Shown piece by piece: positions 8,820 through 17,576 of a stretch of DNA of 64,000 nt (position 1 is the first letter of the stretch; every line of letters starts with the position of its first letter). Location: contig NZ_CP025795.1 of the NCBI RefSeq assembly GCF_002906655.1, forward strand, positions 1,364,001 to 1,428,000. Direction: 5' to 3'. The translations under genes and the position numbers were made by a program. The DNA comes from Vibrio hyugaensis. Lineage in GTDB: Bacteria > Pseudomonadota > Gammaproteobacteria > Enterobacterales > Vibrionaceae. The notes below the pieces were generated by a model, which was not told the origin of the DNA, did no database searches, and worked only from the letters and a program-made list of their open reading frames with translations.

Positions 8820-10061
8820 TTAGGAAACAAAGTCGATTTTGGCCGTAAACCTTGCGCCATCATCCTCTAATTCAAATGGCCAATTCATGCGCTCACAGAT
8901 GCGTTGCACAATCACTAAGCCACAACCATAACCGGCATTGTAAGTCTCATTACCATCATGGCGATTCACAACCACCAATTGAGTGCCATTCAGTTCAATC
9001 TCGATGTCACCGACGCTGTAGCTGAATGCATTCTTAATCAGGTTATTAATCACGATGGTGATAAAACTTGCAGGCGCATGCACCACACCGCTATCCATTT
9101 CTTTTAACTGATACTCTGCCCCTTGTTTAGCAAACAAAGGAGCAAGTTCTTCCAACTGCTGATTTAGACAAGTGATCAAAGCATGGTCACCGTAATGCTG
9201 TGGCTCGACGTTTTCTTTCCCCAACAACAGGAACGCTTCCGTGAGAACTCGCATCTCTTCACCAGCCGACTGCAAACGTGCAATGGCTTTTTGTGCCACA
9301 CGAGGTTGATCTGGCACTCGGCTTAAAATATCAGCGGAACCTTTGATCACCATGATTGGTGTTCGAAGCTCATGAGACGCAAATCGGCTAAATTCTTGCT
9401 CTCGTCGGAAGTAACCTGCGATGTTGTTTTTACTGTCCAGCAAAGTTTGCTCAATATGTCGTGTTTCACTGAACTTAGTATCGACTTCAAACGCGGGTTG
9501 GTCTGGCGGCATACAGCCGATTTTGCCTTCAATTTTCGCCAGTGGACGAGAAAGAATTCGCACCATGTAAACACCGTAGCCAACCATGATGATGGAAAAC
9601 AAGCCACCCAAGAAAAAAGTAAACTGATGCAACGAGCTTTCGTACTCATCCAGATAATCATCGGAATCATCTTGAAAGACGATGTACATCAATCCCTCAC
9701 CAGATGGGTGCTCGAAGACAACAAAGTGCTTATCCTCTTCACCTAATAGGTATTCATAGAAGCCTGGAAACTTAAACGACAGCAGCCAATCAGGTGTCGG
9801 TGCCTTGCTCCAGTAGGAATCGAACTCCATCACATTTGGCAAAGGGGCATCCCAACCCTGCTTTTTGTAATTCTCTTTGTAAAGCGCCACTTCAGTATCG
9901 AGCCAGTGATGTAGGCTCAATACTTCCAGTTTGTTTTCAGCAACGTAGATTAATGACCAAAACAACGTGAACATCGCAAACGTCATAAGGCCAAAACCCC
10001 AACGAATTTTGCGATAGATGCTTGGGTATTCTTTATGGTTTGAGTCGGTAGCCTTGTCCAT
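8820..10061 (-). CDS. Sensor histidine kinase
   Basis: 413-residue two-component sensor. It has transmembrane segments at about residues 19-42 and 150-172 flanking a ~105-residue periplasmic sensing loop. A HisKA dimerisation domain follows, with the phospho-acceptor His230 in ASHELRTP, then an HATPase domain with N-box NNLIKNAFSYS and G-box GYGCGLVIVQ. The gene overlaps the response regulator upstream by 29 bases, so the two are translationally coupled. The ligand is unknown. The adjacent divergent DUF5666 lipoprotein may be a target or an accessory sensor component, but that is inferred from proximity only. Confidence 0.9.
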   Translation of the reverse strand: MDKATDSNHKEYPSIYRKIRWGFGLMTFAMFTLFWSLIYVAENKLEVLSLHHWLDTEVALYKENYKKQGWDAPLPNVMEFDSYWSKAPTPDWLLSFKFPGFYEYLLGEEDKHFVVFEHPSGEGLMYIVFQDDSDDYLDEYESSLHQFTFFLGGLFSIIMVGYGVYMVRILSRPLAKIEGKIGCMPPDQPAFEVDTKFSETRHIEQTLLDSKNNIAGYFRREQEFSRFASHELRTPIMVIKGSADILSRVPDQPRVAQKAIARLQSAGEEMRVLTEAFLLLGKENVEPQHYGDHALITCLNQQLEELAPLFAKQGAEYQLKEMDSGVVHAPASFITIVINNLIKNAFSYSVGDIEIELNGTQLVVVNRHDGNETYNAGYGCGLVIVQRICERMNWPFELEDDGARFTAKIDFVS

Positions 10062-10701
10062 GAATGGTCTCTAATATGGAATCATCAAAACCCTTGTCGA
10101 GTGCAGTTCTTAGCCCATAAATATGGCTACGCAATGCGTCACTGCCAGGAGGCTCGTCTCCCCACACATCTTCAATCACTTCGGTTCGAGACACCGAAGC
10201 TGGTGCACGCTTCAACAATAGCTTTAGAATTTTGGTTTGAATACGACTCAGCTTTAGCACTTTACCCATGCGCGTGACTTGGTCGGTACGCACATCCAAA
10301 CTGATGTCGGCAAATTTGAGTGTTCCGATGTCTTGCCTTGGACCACGGTTCGCCAAGGCATGCACACGCAGGCTGAGCTCTTGCATTGCAAATGGCTTCA
10401 TCAAATAGTCATCACCACCCGCTTGAAACGCTGCGATTTTGTCGTCTAACGTATCTTTGGCGGTTAAGAACAATATCGGTGTACCACATAGGTATTCTTG
10501 ACGCAGTTTTTGGACGGTACTGATGCCATCAAGTTTCGGCATCATGATGTCCATTATGATCACATCATAATGATTTTCTTGAATTAAATTTAGCGCAGCC
10601 TCTCCATGGTAAGCGCAATCTATCGTCATCCCTTCCAATTCCAGATAGTCGGCAATAGTTTCTGAAACATTGTGATTATCATCGACAATTAATATTTTCA
10701 T
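10033..10701 (-). CDS. OmpR/PhoB-family response regulator
   Basis: 222 residues from the ATG at 10701. A longer frame reaches 10761, but the homologous domain starts at MKILIVDDN and 222 residues is the normal family length. The receiver domain has acidic pair Asp7-Asp8, phospho-acceptor Asp51 (IIMDIMMPK) and Lys in FLTAKD. A C-terminal winged-helix DNA-binding domain follows (GTLKFADISLDV ... IHGQGYRLKP). It acts as the transcriptional partner of the overlapping kinase. It diverges from the DUF5666 lipoprotein gene across a short ~90-base interval, a common arrangement for a regulated target. Confidence 0.92.
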   Translation of the reverse strand: MKILIVDDNHNVSETIADYLELEGMTIDCAYHGEAALNLIQENHYDVIIMDIMMPKLDGISTVQKLRQEYLCGTPILFLTAKDTLDDKIAAFQAGGDDYLMKPFAMQELSLRVHALANRGPRQDIGTLKFADISLDVRTDQVTRMGKVLKLSRIQTKILKLLLKRAPASVSRTEVIEDVWGDEPPGSDALRSHIYGLRTALDKGFDDSILETIHGQGYRLKP

Positions 10702-10790
10702 AGGCTCACGTTTCTTCACGAACACTTCACGATACGCGTCATAAGATACAACCAAATTCATAAATAAGCTTTCAAAAACAGGTATAAATC

Positions 10791-11972
10791 ATGAAAAAAT
10801 TAGCGCTTGTAGCCACAGTGGGCATGGCATTATCGGGTTGTGGTGGGTCTGGTGACGGTGGTGGCTCTTCACCTCAACCGGCAGCAAAACCTAGCTCTGC
10901 GATTGGTACGGTTGAATCGGTCAACGAAGCGAAAAGCACCATTACGGTAAATGGCTACACCTACCACGTTTCTGAAGTCATGTATGGTTCAACAGAAACG
11001 AATCTTGGTGCCGTTCAACCAAACATGATGGTTCAAGTCGGCTCTGGTACAGAAAAATCAGCAGAAGATCCTGTTGTTGTTACGCTTGAGCCGACCATGA
11101 CTGGCACGGTGACTGCGATTGACCACATCAACAAAACGTTCACGGTAAACGGTGTTGAACTTCATTTTGAAGGTTTGAGTGATGAAATCGACCAAGGCGA
11201 TTGGGTCATGGTGTCTTCACTACCAACCGCTGATGCTGGCTACAAAGTGCTATCCGTTGTGAAGTTTGACTTCAACTACACTGGCCCTGATGAAATTGAA
11301 GGTCGAATTTCAAGCATCGACATCAACAACAGCACATTCAAATTGGGTGCAAACGTCACGGTCTCTTACAACCGTGTAGATGGTTTGAATGTTGGTGAAT
11401 GGGTTGAAGCAGAAGGCTCAATGCAAGGCGATGTGTTCGTAGCAACAGACGTTGAAGTAGAAAACTACGATAGCTTAGTTGGTGATAACGACGTAGAAGG
11501 CATTGTTACTTGGGTGGCAAATGACTACAGCCAATTCTCACTAAACTACCGTGGTAACTTCGTTGTCGATAATGCTACCCGCTTTGAAGACGGTACTAAA
11601 ACCGACTTGAAACAAGGCCAAGAAGTTGAAGTAACGTCCGTAATGAAAAATGGCGTTCGCACGGCCACCGAAGTAGAAATCGACGGCCCAGATTTTGGTG
11701 GTGACCACGACAGCAACTGGCAAGGTAAAGAGTTTGAATGTGAAGGTGTGGTATCAAACTACAACGTAAACACGGAAACATTCCAAGTTTCACGTTGTGA
11801 AAATGATGCTGACCAAGTCATGTCCAACAACACCGTTGTAATTGACGCTCAAACTCGCTTTGAGGGCCTAGAAAAGCACAACCTAAACGGCACTAAAGTA
11901 GAAGTTGAAGGTGTGATCATCAACAACCAAAACGTGGCTCGTGAAGTAGAAGCAGAAGGTCACGACGACTAA
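10791..11972 (+). CDS. Lipoprotein with five tandem DUF5666 repeats
   Basis: 393-residue predicted lipoprotein with lipobox LSGC (Cys17), then a Gly/Ser-rich linker and five ~65-residue beta-rich repeats of the DUF5666 type. Repeat starts are near AIGTVESV, MTGTVTAI, EIEGRISS, DVEGIVTW and ECEGVVSN. Each carries a hydrophobic xVxG-x-I/V pattern and an NxTxF strand. The function is unknown; small beta-barrel (OB-like) binding modules at the cell envelope are a reasonable guess. The last repeat is clearly related to the single-domain protein encoded next. The gene is divergent from the two-component system. Confidence 0.8.
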   Translation: MKKLALVATVGMALSGCGGSGDGGGSSPQPAAKPSSAIGTVESVNEAKSTITVNGYTYHVSEVMYGSTETNLGAVQPNMMVQVGSGTEKSAEDPVVVTLEPTMTGTVTAIDHINKTFTVNGVELHFEGLSDEIDQGDWVMVSSLPTADAGYKVLSVVKFDFNYTGPDEIEGRISSIDINNSTFKLGANVTVSYNRVDGLNVGEWVEAEGSMQGDVFVATDVEVENYDSLVGDNDVEGIVTWVANDYSQFSLNYRGNFVVDNATRFEDGTKTDLKQGQEVEVTSVMKNGVRTATEVEIDGPDFGGDHDSNWQGKEFECEGVVSNYNVNTETFQVSRCENDADQVMSNNTVVIDAQTRFEGLEKHNLNGTKVEVEGVIINNQNVAREVEAEGHDD

Positions 11973-12002
11973 GCAAAAACAAATAAGCGCAAACACACAT
12001 CC

Positions 12003-12036
12003 AAGAAGCATCATAGTTTTGGTGCTTCTTTCCCCT
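12003..12036 (+). terminator. Possible terminator between DUF5666 genes
   Basis: AAGAAGCA (12003-12010) pairs with TGCTTCTT (12023-12030), followed by TCCCCTCTC rather than a clean T run. Moderate support only; it may be a partial stop between the paralogous genes. Confidence 0.45.
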
Positions 12037-12100
12037 CTCGTATCGACTTTTCTTCTATCCTTTTTAAAACAGATACGTATGACCAAATGAGGGATTAATA

Positions 12101-12436
12101 ATGCGTAAAATAACACTACCTCTAATGATGCTTTTTGGTGCTTGTGCTTCAGCCAGCAGCTTTGCTGCAACACAGAGTGATGCAACTCCAGAGCGACTAG
12201 AATCGTTTGAGTGCACCGGCTTAGTGAACAGTTACAACGCGGATTCCCGAACTTTTGTTCTGGCCTGCCAAAATGAACATGGCCCGGATTTCCAAACCAA
12301 AACCGTCGTGATTGATAACAATACTCAGATTGACGGCGTACAAGAGGCCAATCTAGACGGGGCGACCATCGAAGTCGATGGTGTGGTAATTAACAATCAA
12401 AATATCGCAAGAGAAATTGAGCTCTCAAACGACTAA
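12101..12436 (+). CDS. Secreted single-domain DUF5666-like protein
   Basis: 111-residue exported protein. Signal peptide MRKITLPLMMLFGACASASSFA ends before residue ~23. The mature part (FECTGLVNSYN ... VVINNQNIAREIEL) aligns along its length with the last repeat of the preceding lipoprotein (FECEGVVSNYN ... VIINNQNVAREVEA), including two cysteines in equivalent positions. The gene therefore looks like a local duplication of one repeat that acquired its own signal peptide. It may be secreted soluble, in contrast to its lipid-anchored neighbour. No molecular function is known. Confidence 0.75.
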   Translation: MRKITLPLMMLFGACASASSFAATQSDATPERLESFECTGLVNSYNADSRTFVLACQNEHGPDFQTKTVVIDNNTQIDGVQEANLDGATIEVDGVVINNQNIAREIELSND

Positions 12437-12463
12437 AGTTCCGAAAATACAACAGAAACTCAC

Positions 12464-12490
12464 AAGTGTCGCTTCGGCGGCGCTTTTCTT
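12464..12490 (+). terminator. Terminator with TTCG tetraloop
   Basis: AAGTGTCGC-TTCG-GCGGCGCTT forms a nine-pair stem (with G-U pairs) capped by the very stable UUCG tetraloop, followed by TTCTTTT. Confidence 0.85.
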
Positions 12491-12553
12491 TTCCTGCAAA
12501 TCTTAATTGGTCAGTTACACTTAATTTATGTTTACATGAAAACGGTAACTGTA

Positions 12554-12850
12554 ATGAAAAAACGTAACCTTGCCCTACTCCTTTTCTTGTTTGGTTCAAC
12601 TGCAAGCTATGCTGGTGTAATGGATCCTGACTGTGACGCAGAAAAAGCAGCCAAAGCGACGGCCACTAAAGCTGTTGTTGGTGTGGGCGGTCGTTGTACT
12701 CCTAAAGAAGCGTTGAAAGACACGACGGTAGAAGCCGGTAAAGATGCACTGCCAGACGAAGGCATTGCAGGTAAGGCTGTGGACGCAGCAATGCCTGAAA
12801 AAGAGAAAAAGCCAATTAAAAACACCACTAAGAAAATCATCACTGATTAG
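12554..12850 (+). CDS. Small secreted Ala/Lys-rich protein, unknown
   Basis: 98 residues from the ATG at 12554 (MKKRNLALLLFLFGSTASYA). An in-frame ATG at 12536 adds six residues but does not improve the signal peptide. After cleavage the protein is short, rich in Ala, Lys and Asp/Glu, with two cysteines (DPDCDAEK and GRCTPKEA) that could form a disulfide. No known family was recognised. The single gene is closed by a very strong terminator 18 bases later. No clear ribosome-binding site favours either start. Confidence 0.65.
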   Translation: MKKRNLALLLFLFGSTASYAGVMDPDCDAEKAAKATATKAVVGVGGRCTPKEALKDTTVEAGKDALPDEGIAGKAVDAAMPEKEKKPIKNTTKKIITD

Positions 12851-12868
12851 TATTGGGGAAGAGTATAA

Positions 12869-12903
12869 AAAAGAGCGTCCGAATTGGACGCTCTTTTGTT
12901 TTG
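12869..12903. terminator. Strong bidirectional terminator
   Basis: AAAAGAGCGTCC (12869-12880) pairs perfectly with GGACGCTCTTTT (12886-12897). It is followed by a GTTTTGTT tail on the plus strand and an A-rich flank for the convergent gene on the minus strand. Confidence 0.9.
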
Positions 12904-12917
12904 TTCATTTGGATTGA

Positions 12918-13958
12918 TTAAACCGCTTCTGCTTGGCCAATCCAGTGATAATGGTGGTTTGCTTTCTTGCCGACTAAGCCTAGCTCCGTCAGCTCTTCAA
13001 ACACGTTATCGACTTCTTCTGCCGAAAGTCGGAACTGCTTCGCAACGGCTTTCTTAGTACACGTCACTTGATGCCCTTTTAGCGCATCACTCACCTGTTC
13101 TAATAGCGACTTTGGTTCTTCCGGCTCGATTGACGCAGGCATTTCAAGCTCTTCTTCCTCTTTAAGGTGAGGTAAGTAGCCCGCTGGCTCTAGGTCAATA
13201 TCACGAACATTTGCTAGCGTAATGCCATCATTTCTGCGGAAGAAATGACGAAAACGGTTTTCTTCACCAATCAAGCCAACGAAGAACGCCGCAAAGAAGT
13301 CGAGCAAGATAGACAGGAATACGACCAAGCCCAACTGCGCTTGAGATGACGTCGTACCAAAAGCTTTTGCTAAGCTATCAATCAGACCAATCACCGAGCC
13401 TTGCGCCACTGGCGGTAAGCTGTCGCGTTCTGTCGCTAGGCGTTGCTGTTCTTCACGCAGTTTCTTGTTTTGCTCTTGAATACGAGAGACACCTGTCGCG
13501 ATGCGTTCCATTTCAATGTACTTTTGTGCCGCCATGTTGTTCAGTTCAATCTGTTTATCGATTGATGCAATCTGACGGTTGTAGGCTTCAACTTTTGCCT
13601 GCTCTACCGAGATATGGCTTTGTGCGCTGTTGGTCGCACTGTTGATGCCACCGACACTGCCACCAATAGAAATCGCAGCGAGAACCAAATAAAACACCAA
13701 TGCCGTTAAAGCTCCGGTGTAGTTTCGATGGGCACGACGCTCACCATATTCATACCAAGCGTAAAATTTACCCGCTTCAAATATGATGGCCAGACCGCCA
13801 AATAGCGCCTGCATCATTGGGTTTTCGTCAATCGACAAAAACAGTAAAAGAGAGAAAATGGTCGATGCTAAAATCGCTGCACCAGTAAACGCATACACGC
13901 TCACCATCGCAAAGCGACCTTTAGGATATCGATATCCGATCTGTTGTTCGTATTTCAT
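12918..13958 (-). CDS. Inner-membrane coiled-coil protein with C-terminal winged-helix-like region
   Basis: 346-residue membrane protein of unknown function. Hydrophobic segments lie at about residues 20-42, 48-66 and 82-105. A ~75-residue coiled coil follows (KVEAYNRQIASIDKQIE ... RLATERDS), then a long hydrophobic segment at ~205-230 and a charged C-terminal tail. The last ~60 residues (LLEQVSDALKGHQ, KKAVAKQFRLSAEEVDNVFEEL) look like a winged helix followed by an aromatic end, which would place a DNA- or protein-binding module in the cytoplasm. It is monocistronic between two intergenic regions. The winged-helix reading is my inference from the helix pattern. Confidence 0.7.
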   Translation of the reverse strand: MKYEQQIGYRYPKGRFAMVSVYAFTGAAILASTIFSLLLFLSIDENPMMQALFGGLAIIFEAGKFYAWYEYGERRAHRNYTGALTALVFYLVLAAISIGGSVGGINSATNSAQSHISVEQAKVEAYNRQIASIDKQIELNNMAAQKYIEMERIATGVSRIQEQNKKLREEQQRLATERDSLPPVAQGSVIGLIDSLAKAFGTTSSQAQLGLVVFLSILLDFFAAFFVGLIGEENRFRHFFRRNDGITLANVRDIDLEPAGYLPHLKEEEELEMPASIEPEEPKSLLEQVSDALKGHQVTCTKKAVAKQFRLSAEEVDNVFEELTELGLVGKKANHHYHWIGQAEAV

Positions 13959-14333
13959 TGGAGAAATTTCTTAAGATTCCGCAGCCCTTATATGACGGGC
14001 GCTTCAGGCAACTACAAAGGTGCGGAGAATACCGTATCCTTTATTAAATTACTGTCATAATTCCGTTAATGGAAAACAAGTGAAGAATAGATAGTCACTT
14101 TGAATTGAATAAGCGCGATTCTAGAACGCAAAATCACCAGCCAAATCCACACCATTCAGCAAGTCAATAGGTTAAGCAGTGCTGTGAGCAACGCAATTTT
14201 CGATATTTATCTTTAGAACAATAATCCATAAAACAAATAAAACACACTCACATCACCTTTTTATAAACTACCAGTTACAATTTAACGCTCATTTGTTAGT
14301 ATCCCGCGCCGAAACAATGAAGTATCGCGTCGT
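13959..14333. other. Intergenic, divergent promoters
   Basis: 375 bases between divergent genes. It should hold the promoters of the coiled-coil membrane protein (leftward) and of the copper-related pair (rightward). I saw no clear operator or RNA element. It is A/T rich toward 14200-14300. Confidence 0.4.
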
Positions 14334-14795
14334 ATGGAAACAGTCAAAATACAATCAGGAAAGCCAACTGTAAGCGCTGTAGCGATCATCATCGCAGTGC
14401 TGTTCCAGTTGTACCTGACATCCACCGTCGCGCTCAACCCTACGCAAATTCACGGCGAAAACTGGCTCAACCAAGTACAAGATGAGAAGGTGCTACTGTG
14501 TACAGCAGACGGTTTTAAATGGGTCGATGTTAACGAGTTAATTCAAGCGAATGCACTTCCCAACTCAGACTTCATCCAAGATCTCAATCTGCACGACAGC
14601 ATTCAATTTGAATGTCCGTTATTGCAAGCCGCTCAATTCTTTATCTCCGTTGCGTTAGGGCTCTTTCTTGCCACCATCTTTTGGCTGCGACGCAGCAAGC
14701 ACACGTTAATATCCTACGACTTCGCCCTATGTGGTCGACAAGTGTATAAACACGTCGCACCAAAACAATCACCACCTCGTGCTTTCCTTGCCTAA
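14334..14795 (+). CDS. DUF2946-like membrane protein, copper-locus partner
   Basis: 153 residues with an N-terminal hydrophobic segment (~15-35), a periplasmic loop holding VLLCTADGFKWVDV and a second cysteine in QFECPLLQAAQ, then a transmembrane segment at ~105-125. The cysteine pattern and the position directly ahead of a PCu(A)C chaperone resemble DUF2946 proteins of copper-handling loci. The two genes are ~85 bases apart and probably share a promoter. The family assignment is tentative. A role in metal delivery is an inference from the neighbour. Confidence 0.55.
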   Translation: METVKIQSGKPTVSAVAIIIAVLFQLYLTSTVALNPTQIHGENWLNQVQDEKVLLCTADGFKWVDVNELIQANALPNSDFIQDLNLHDSIQFECPLLQAAQFFISVALGLFLATIFWLRRSKHTLISYDFALCGRQVYKHVAPKQSPPRAFLA

Positions 14796-14880
14796 TGCTC
14801 TGCATATGGCGCACAACAATAACAATTAACCCGATCGAACAAACGATTCGGAGAAGCAAAATTTCAAAAGGAAAACACCA

Positions 14881-15357
14881 ATGCTTAAAACAATGAAAAC
14901 CACTGCCTTCGCTCTTATTGCTCTACTAGCGAGCCCACTGAGCCTTGCTCACGAATACGAAGCAGGCAAGATTCACATCGATCATCCTTGGAGCCGTGAA
15001 GCGCCACCAAATGCGCCTGTGATTGGCGGTTTCTTCCAGTTAAGTAATCTAGGAGATGCCGATGACGCGCTGATTGCAGCTTCAACGCCGATTGCTGACC
15101 GTGTTGAGATTCATACTCACACCAAAGAAGACGGCATGATGAAGATGATTAAGATCGATGAAGTAATGGTAGAACCGCAACAAAAAGTTGAATTTAAACC
15201 AGGTAGCTTTCACTTGATGATCTTCAATCCAACACAAACGCTAAAAGAAGGCGACCGTTTCCCTGTGACGTTAACGTTCAAAAAAGCAGGTAAAGTGGAA
15301 GTCGAAATGGCGGTGGAGAAGAAGGATCACGTAGAGAAGCACATGCACCACCATTAA
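14881..15357 (+). CDS. Periplasmic PCu(A)C copper chaperone
   Basis: 158-residue exported protein, signal peptide ending near SLA. It carries the PCu(A)C features: IHIDHPWSR and PVIGGFFQL near the N-terminus, the metal-binding His/Met set in RVEIHTHTKEDGMMKM, and GSFHLMIF near the C-terminal strand. The tail HMHHH adds further ligands. Members bind Cu(I) in the periplasm and help deliver it to cytochrome oxidase CuA/CuB sites. It is preceded by a DUF2946-like gene and followed at once by a strong terminator. Confidence 0.9.
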   Translation: MLKTMKTTAFALIALLASPLSLAHEYEAGKIHIDHPWSREAPPNAPVIGGFFQLSNLGDADDALIAASTPIADRVEIHTHTKEDGMMKMIKIDEVMVEPQQKVEFKPGSFHLMIFNPTQTLKEGDRFPVTLTFKKAGKVEVEMAVEKKDHVEKHMHHH

Positions 15358-15370
15358 TCACTTAAACGAG

Positions 15371-15401
15371 AAGAACCCGCTATTTCAGCGGGTTCTTTTG
15401 T
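15371..15401 (+). terminator. Terminator after the copper chaperone
   Basis: AAGAACCCGC (15371-15380) and GCGGGTTCTT (15388-15397) form a perfect 10-bp stem followed by TTGTTTT. Confidence 0.9.
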
Positions 15402-15510
15402 TTTAGCTGTATGCACCTTTGATTTCACTCATGTGGGCTTGAAAGACTCCCTACTCGTCACTGCGACGAGCCTAGACGAGATAAGGAATCTAATAGCAGC
15501 TAGCTCAGTC

Positions 15511-16863
15511 TTACTTAAAACAAACCTCAGCCCAGCGCGCTAGACCTGCGGTTACCGAACCAAAGTAGTTACCACTCACCACCGAAATATTTGGCAATAC
15601 TGTCTGCACTGCATCACGCAAAATAGGTGAACGTGCCGATCCGCCCGTCATAAAGATTGCATCCGGTTTCACGCCGGCTTGCTCTACCGCTTCTGTTACT
15701 AACGCTGTCATCTTGTTCTTTGGCGATTCAATCGCTTCGATCATCTCGTCACGTTGAACATCCACCTCAATCAACTCAGACAACAGGTTAATGCCCGTAC
15801 GGTAGGATGCTTGTTCAGAAAGCGCGACTTTCGCCTCTTCCGCACGACGGACAATGTTATAACCCAGAGACTCATGGTAAACCTCTAACAAGCGAGCAAG
15901 CTTTTGTGGCTCTTGCGCTTGCTTGTGCAGAAGTTTCAACGCCGAAAGGTTCTCACGAGAATAAAAGTCACTCTGCGCTTCTACGTTGTTGATCGCAATT
16001 GGGTTCCAGAACTGTGTGGTTGGCATAACGATGCCCGACTCCATCTTGCTCTCCACACCAAATGGGTACATCAGTTGTTTGAACGCCAATGCAATATCCA
16101 AATCGTTACCACCGACACGCTGACCACTGTGCGCCAACAGACTTGCTGTGCGATCCGCTTTACCACGCCAAGATGGTCCCATTTGAATCAAAGAACAGTC
16201 TGTCGTACCACCGCCGATATCGACCACCAGAATGGTTTTATCTTCCGTTAGCGTCGCTTCATATTCCAGACCCGCGGCAACAGGCTCAAATTGAAACTCA
16301 ACATTTTGGAAGCCAGCACGTTTTGCAGCTCTTAAGAGAATACCTTCTGCTTGGATGTTCGCCGTTTCTCCTCCACGACCGTGGAAATTGATAGGACGAC
16401 CAATCACCGCATCAGTAATGATTTGCTGCGCATCGCTCTCAGCTTGCGACTTGATGTTGTCCATCATGGCGCACACTAGATCTTCAAAGAAACTTAACTG
16501 AACGTCACGCAGGCCAGATGCACCTAAGAAAGACTTCGGTGACTTCACATAGTAAATATCGCGAGGATCTTCTAAATAACGATTCAGCGCCGCTTGTCCA
16601 AACGCCATGTCTTCAGGCTCAAGTTCAATGCTCTCCTCGCGGTTGAAGTTCATAGCGCGACGCAGAACTTGCTCACCCACTTTATCAAAAGGCTTGATAT
16701 TACGATGACGAAATAGGTGTTCAGACACCGATTCACGCGTTGGTGACGCAAGGGTGGAAGGAATGTAAGGGCTACTCCCCTCAAGATTAAGCAACTGAGG
16801 CTCACCTTGTTCCATTTTCGCCACCGAACAGTTTGCGGTGCCGTAGTCAAAGCCGATGTACAT
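15511..16863 (-). CDS. yegD: Hsp70-like chaperone, YegD family
   Basis: Actin-fold ATPase of the Hsp70 superfamily lacking the C-terminal substrate-binding half, as in YegD. The ATG at 16863 is the start: GGGAGGA lies five bases upstream and it gives 450 residues, the size of E. coli YegD. The longer frame uses a TTG at 16881 inside that site. Phosphate-1 motif GFDYGTANCSVA is at the N-terminus, phosphate-2 motif VVDIGGGTTDCSL is near the middle, and adenosine motif MTGGSARSP is near the C-terminus. It is monocistronic. The physiological client is unknown. Confidence 0.9.
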   Translation of the reverse strand: MYIGFDYGTANCSVAKMEQGEPQLLNLEGSSPYIPSTLASPTRESVSEHLFRHRNIKPFDKVGEQVLRRAMNFNREESIELEPEDMAFGQAALNRYLEDPRDIYYVKSPKSFLGASGLRDVQLSFFEDLVCAMMDNIKSQAESDAQQIITDAVIGRPINFHGRGGETANIQAEGILLRAAKRAGFQNVEFQFEPVAAGLEYEATLTEDKTILVVDIGGGTTDCSLIQMGPSWRGKADRTASLLAHSGQRVGGNDLDIALAFKQLMYPFGVESKMESGIVMPTTQFWNPIAINNVEAQSDFYSRENLSALKLLHKQAQEPQKLARLLEVYHESLGYNIVRRAEEAKVALSEQASYRTGINLLSELIEVDVQRDEMIEAIESPKNKMTALVTEAVEQAGVKPDAIFMTGGSARSPILRDAVQTVLPNISVVSGNYFGSVTAGLARWAEVCFK

Positions 16864-16949
16864 AAGTCCTCCCACTGACAAAAAAGGTCGGCAATCCTAC
16901 CTCAACAGCCGTGGAAATTCTAGCGCAACAACTTGAATTGAATGTGGCT

Positions 16950-17576
16950 TTAGTCTTTCTCTACAGACTCTTTTTTCATTGAAGGCAGTACAAACGCAAG
17001 AAGCAGCGCTAAAAGCAGAAATACCGGGGTAAGCGTAAGCCCATGCCAAATGGAGTATCCATCGTGAAAGAGCCAAAAAATGCCTACCGTAAGTAAGTAT
17101 GCAAAATAGCTACAAAACACTAAGCTAATCGCCACGAAACGAGTGCGGTTAATGATGAGTATGCGCACCAAATATTGGCTCATGATTCCTGCGCAATGGA
17201 CAGCAAGTTGCCAATTTATAATAAAGCACGCCAACGCGACAAACCCTGAAACCAACAGCGCGTCATGCGTATTAACGATGAAATAGCTACCAAAACGACT
17301 CATGATGATGGGATAGTCACCTTCATAAATGATCGACCACGAAATCGCATTCGCAGCCGCAACGAAGTTGGCAAAATAAGCGATGGCATAAAAGGTAGTT
17401 TGAGAACTGAATGGTTGAAAGACTTCTGAACAATAGCCTTGCCACTCTTCTTGGTTAGCGGTTGGTCCGACCCAGTTGCGTTTTTTACTTGGCACACGCT
17501 CGGCAAATGCAGGGCCATTACGAAACAACAGCCAAAAGATATACAGCGCAAGTGCTACCAAGAGTATTGTTAGCAT
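16950..17576 (-). CDS. Multi-pass membrane protein, unknown
   Basis: 208 residues with an N-terminal hydrophobic segment (LLVALALYIFWLLF) and about five further transmembrane helices. A short cytoplasmic loop holds GPTANQEEWQGYCSEVF. No catalytic or transport signature was recognised. The start has AGAGGGG six bases upstream. It lies just upstream of yegD on the same strand with an 86-base gap, so co-transcription with the chaperone is possible, but nothing in the sequence proves a functional link. Confidence 0.65.
   Translation of the reverse strand: MLTILLVALALYIFWLLFRNGPAFAERVPSKKRNWVGPTANQEEWQGYCSEVFQPFSSQTTFYAIAYFANFVAAANAISWSIIYEGDYPIIMSRFGSYFIVNTHDALLVSGFVALACFIINWQLAVHCAGIMSQYLVRILIINRTRFVAISLVFCSYFAYLLTVGIFWLFHDGYSIWHGLTLTPVFLLLALLLAFVLPSMKKESVEKD

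Noticed and set aside
13346..13645. 99-codon + strand frame inside the coiled-coil membrane protein gene
   Set aside because: Antisense shadow with Cys/Ser/Leu-rich translation and no start signal.
15454..15470. CTCGTC-ACTGC-GACGAG hairpin downstream of yegD, with a CCCTACTC flank also seen near 22010
   Set aside because: The stems differ between the two sites and neither has a T run. The shared flank is too short to call a REP family from this window.
16864..16881. Longer yegD start (TTG at 16881)
   Set aside because: It lies upstream of and through the GGGAGGA site that serves the ATG at 16863, and the shorter form has the family length of 450 residues.
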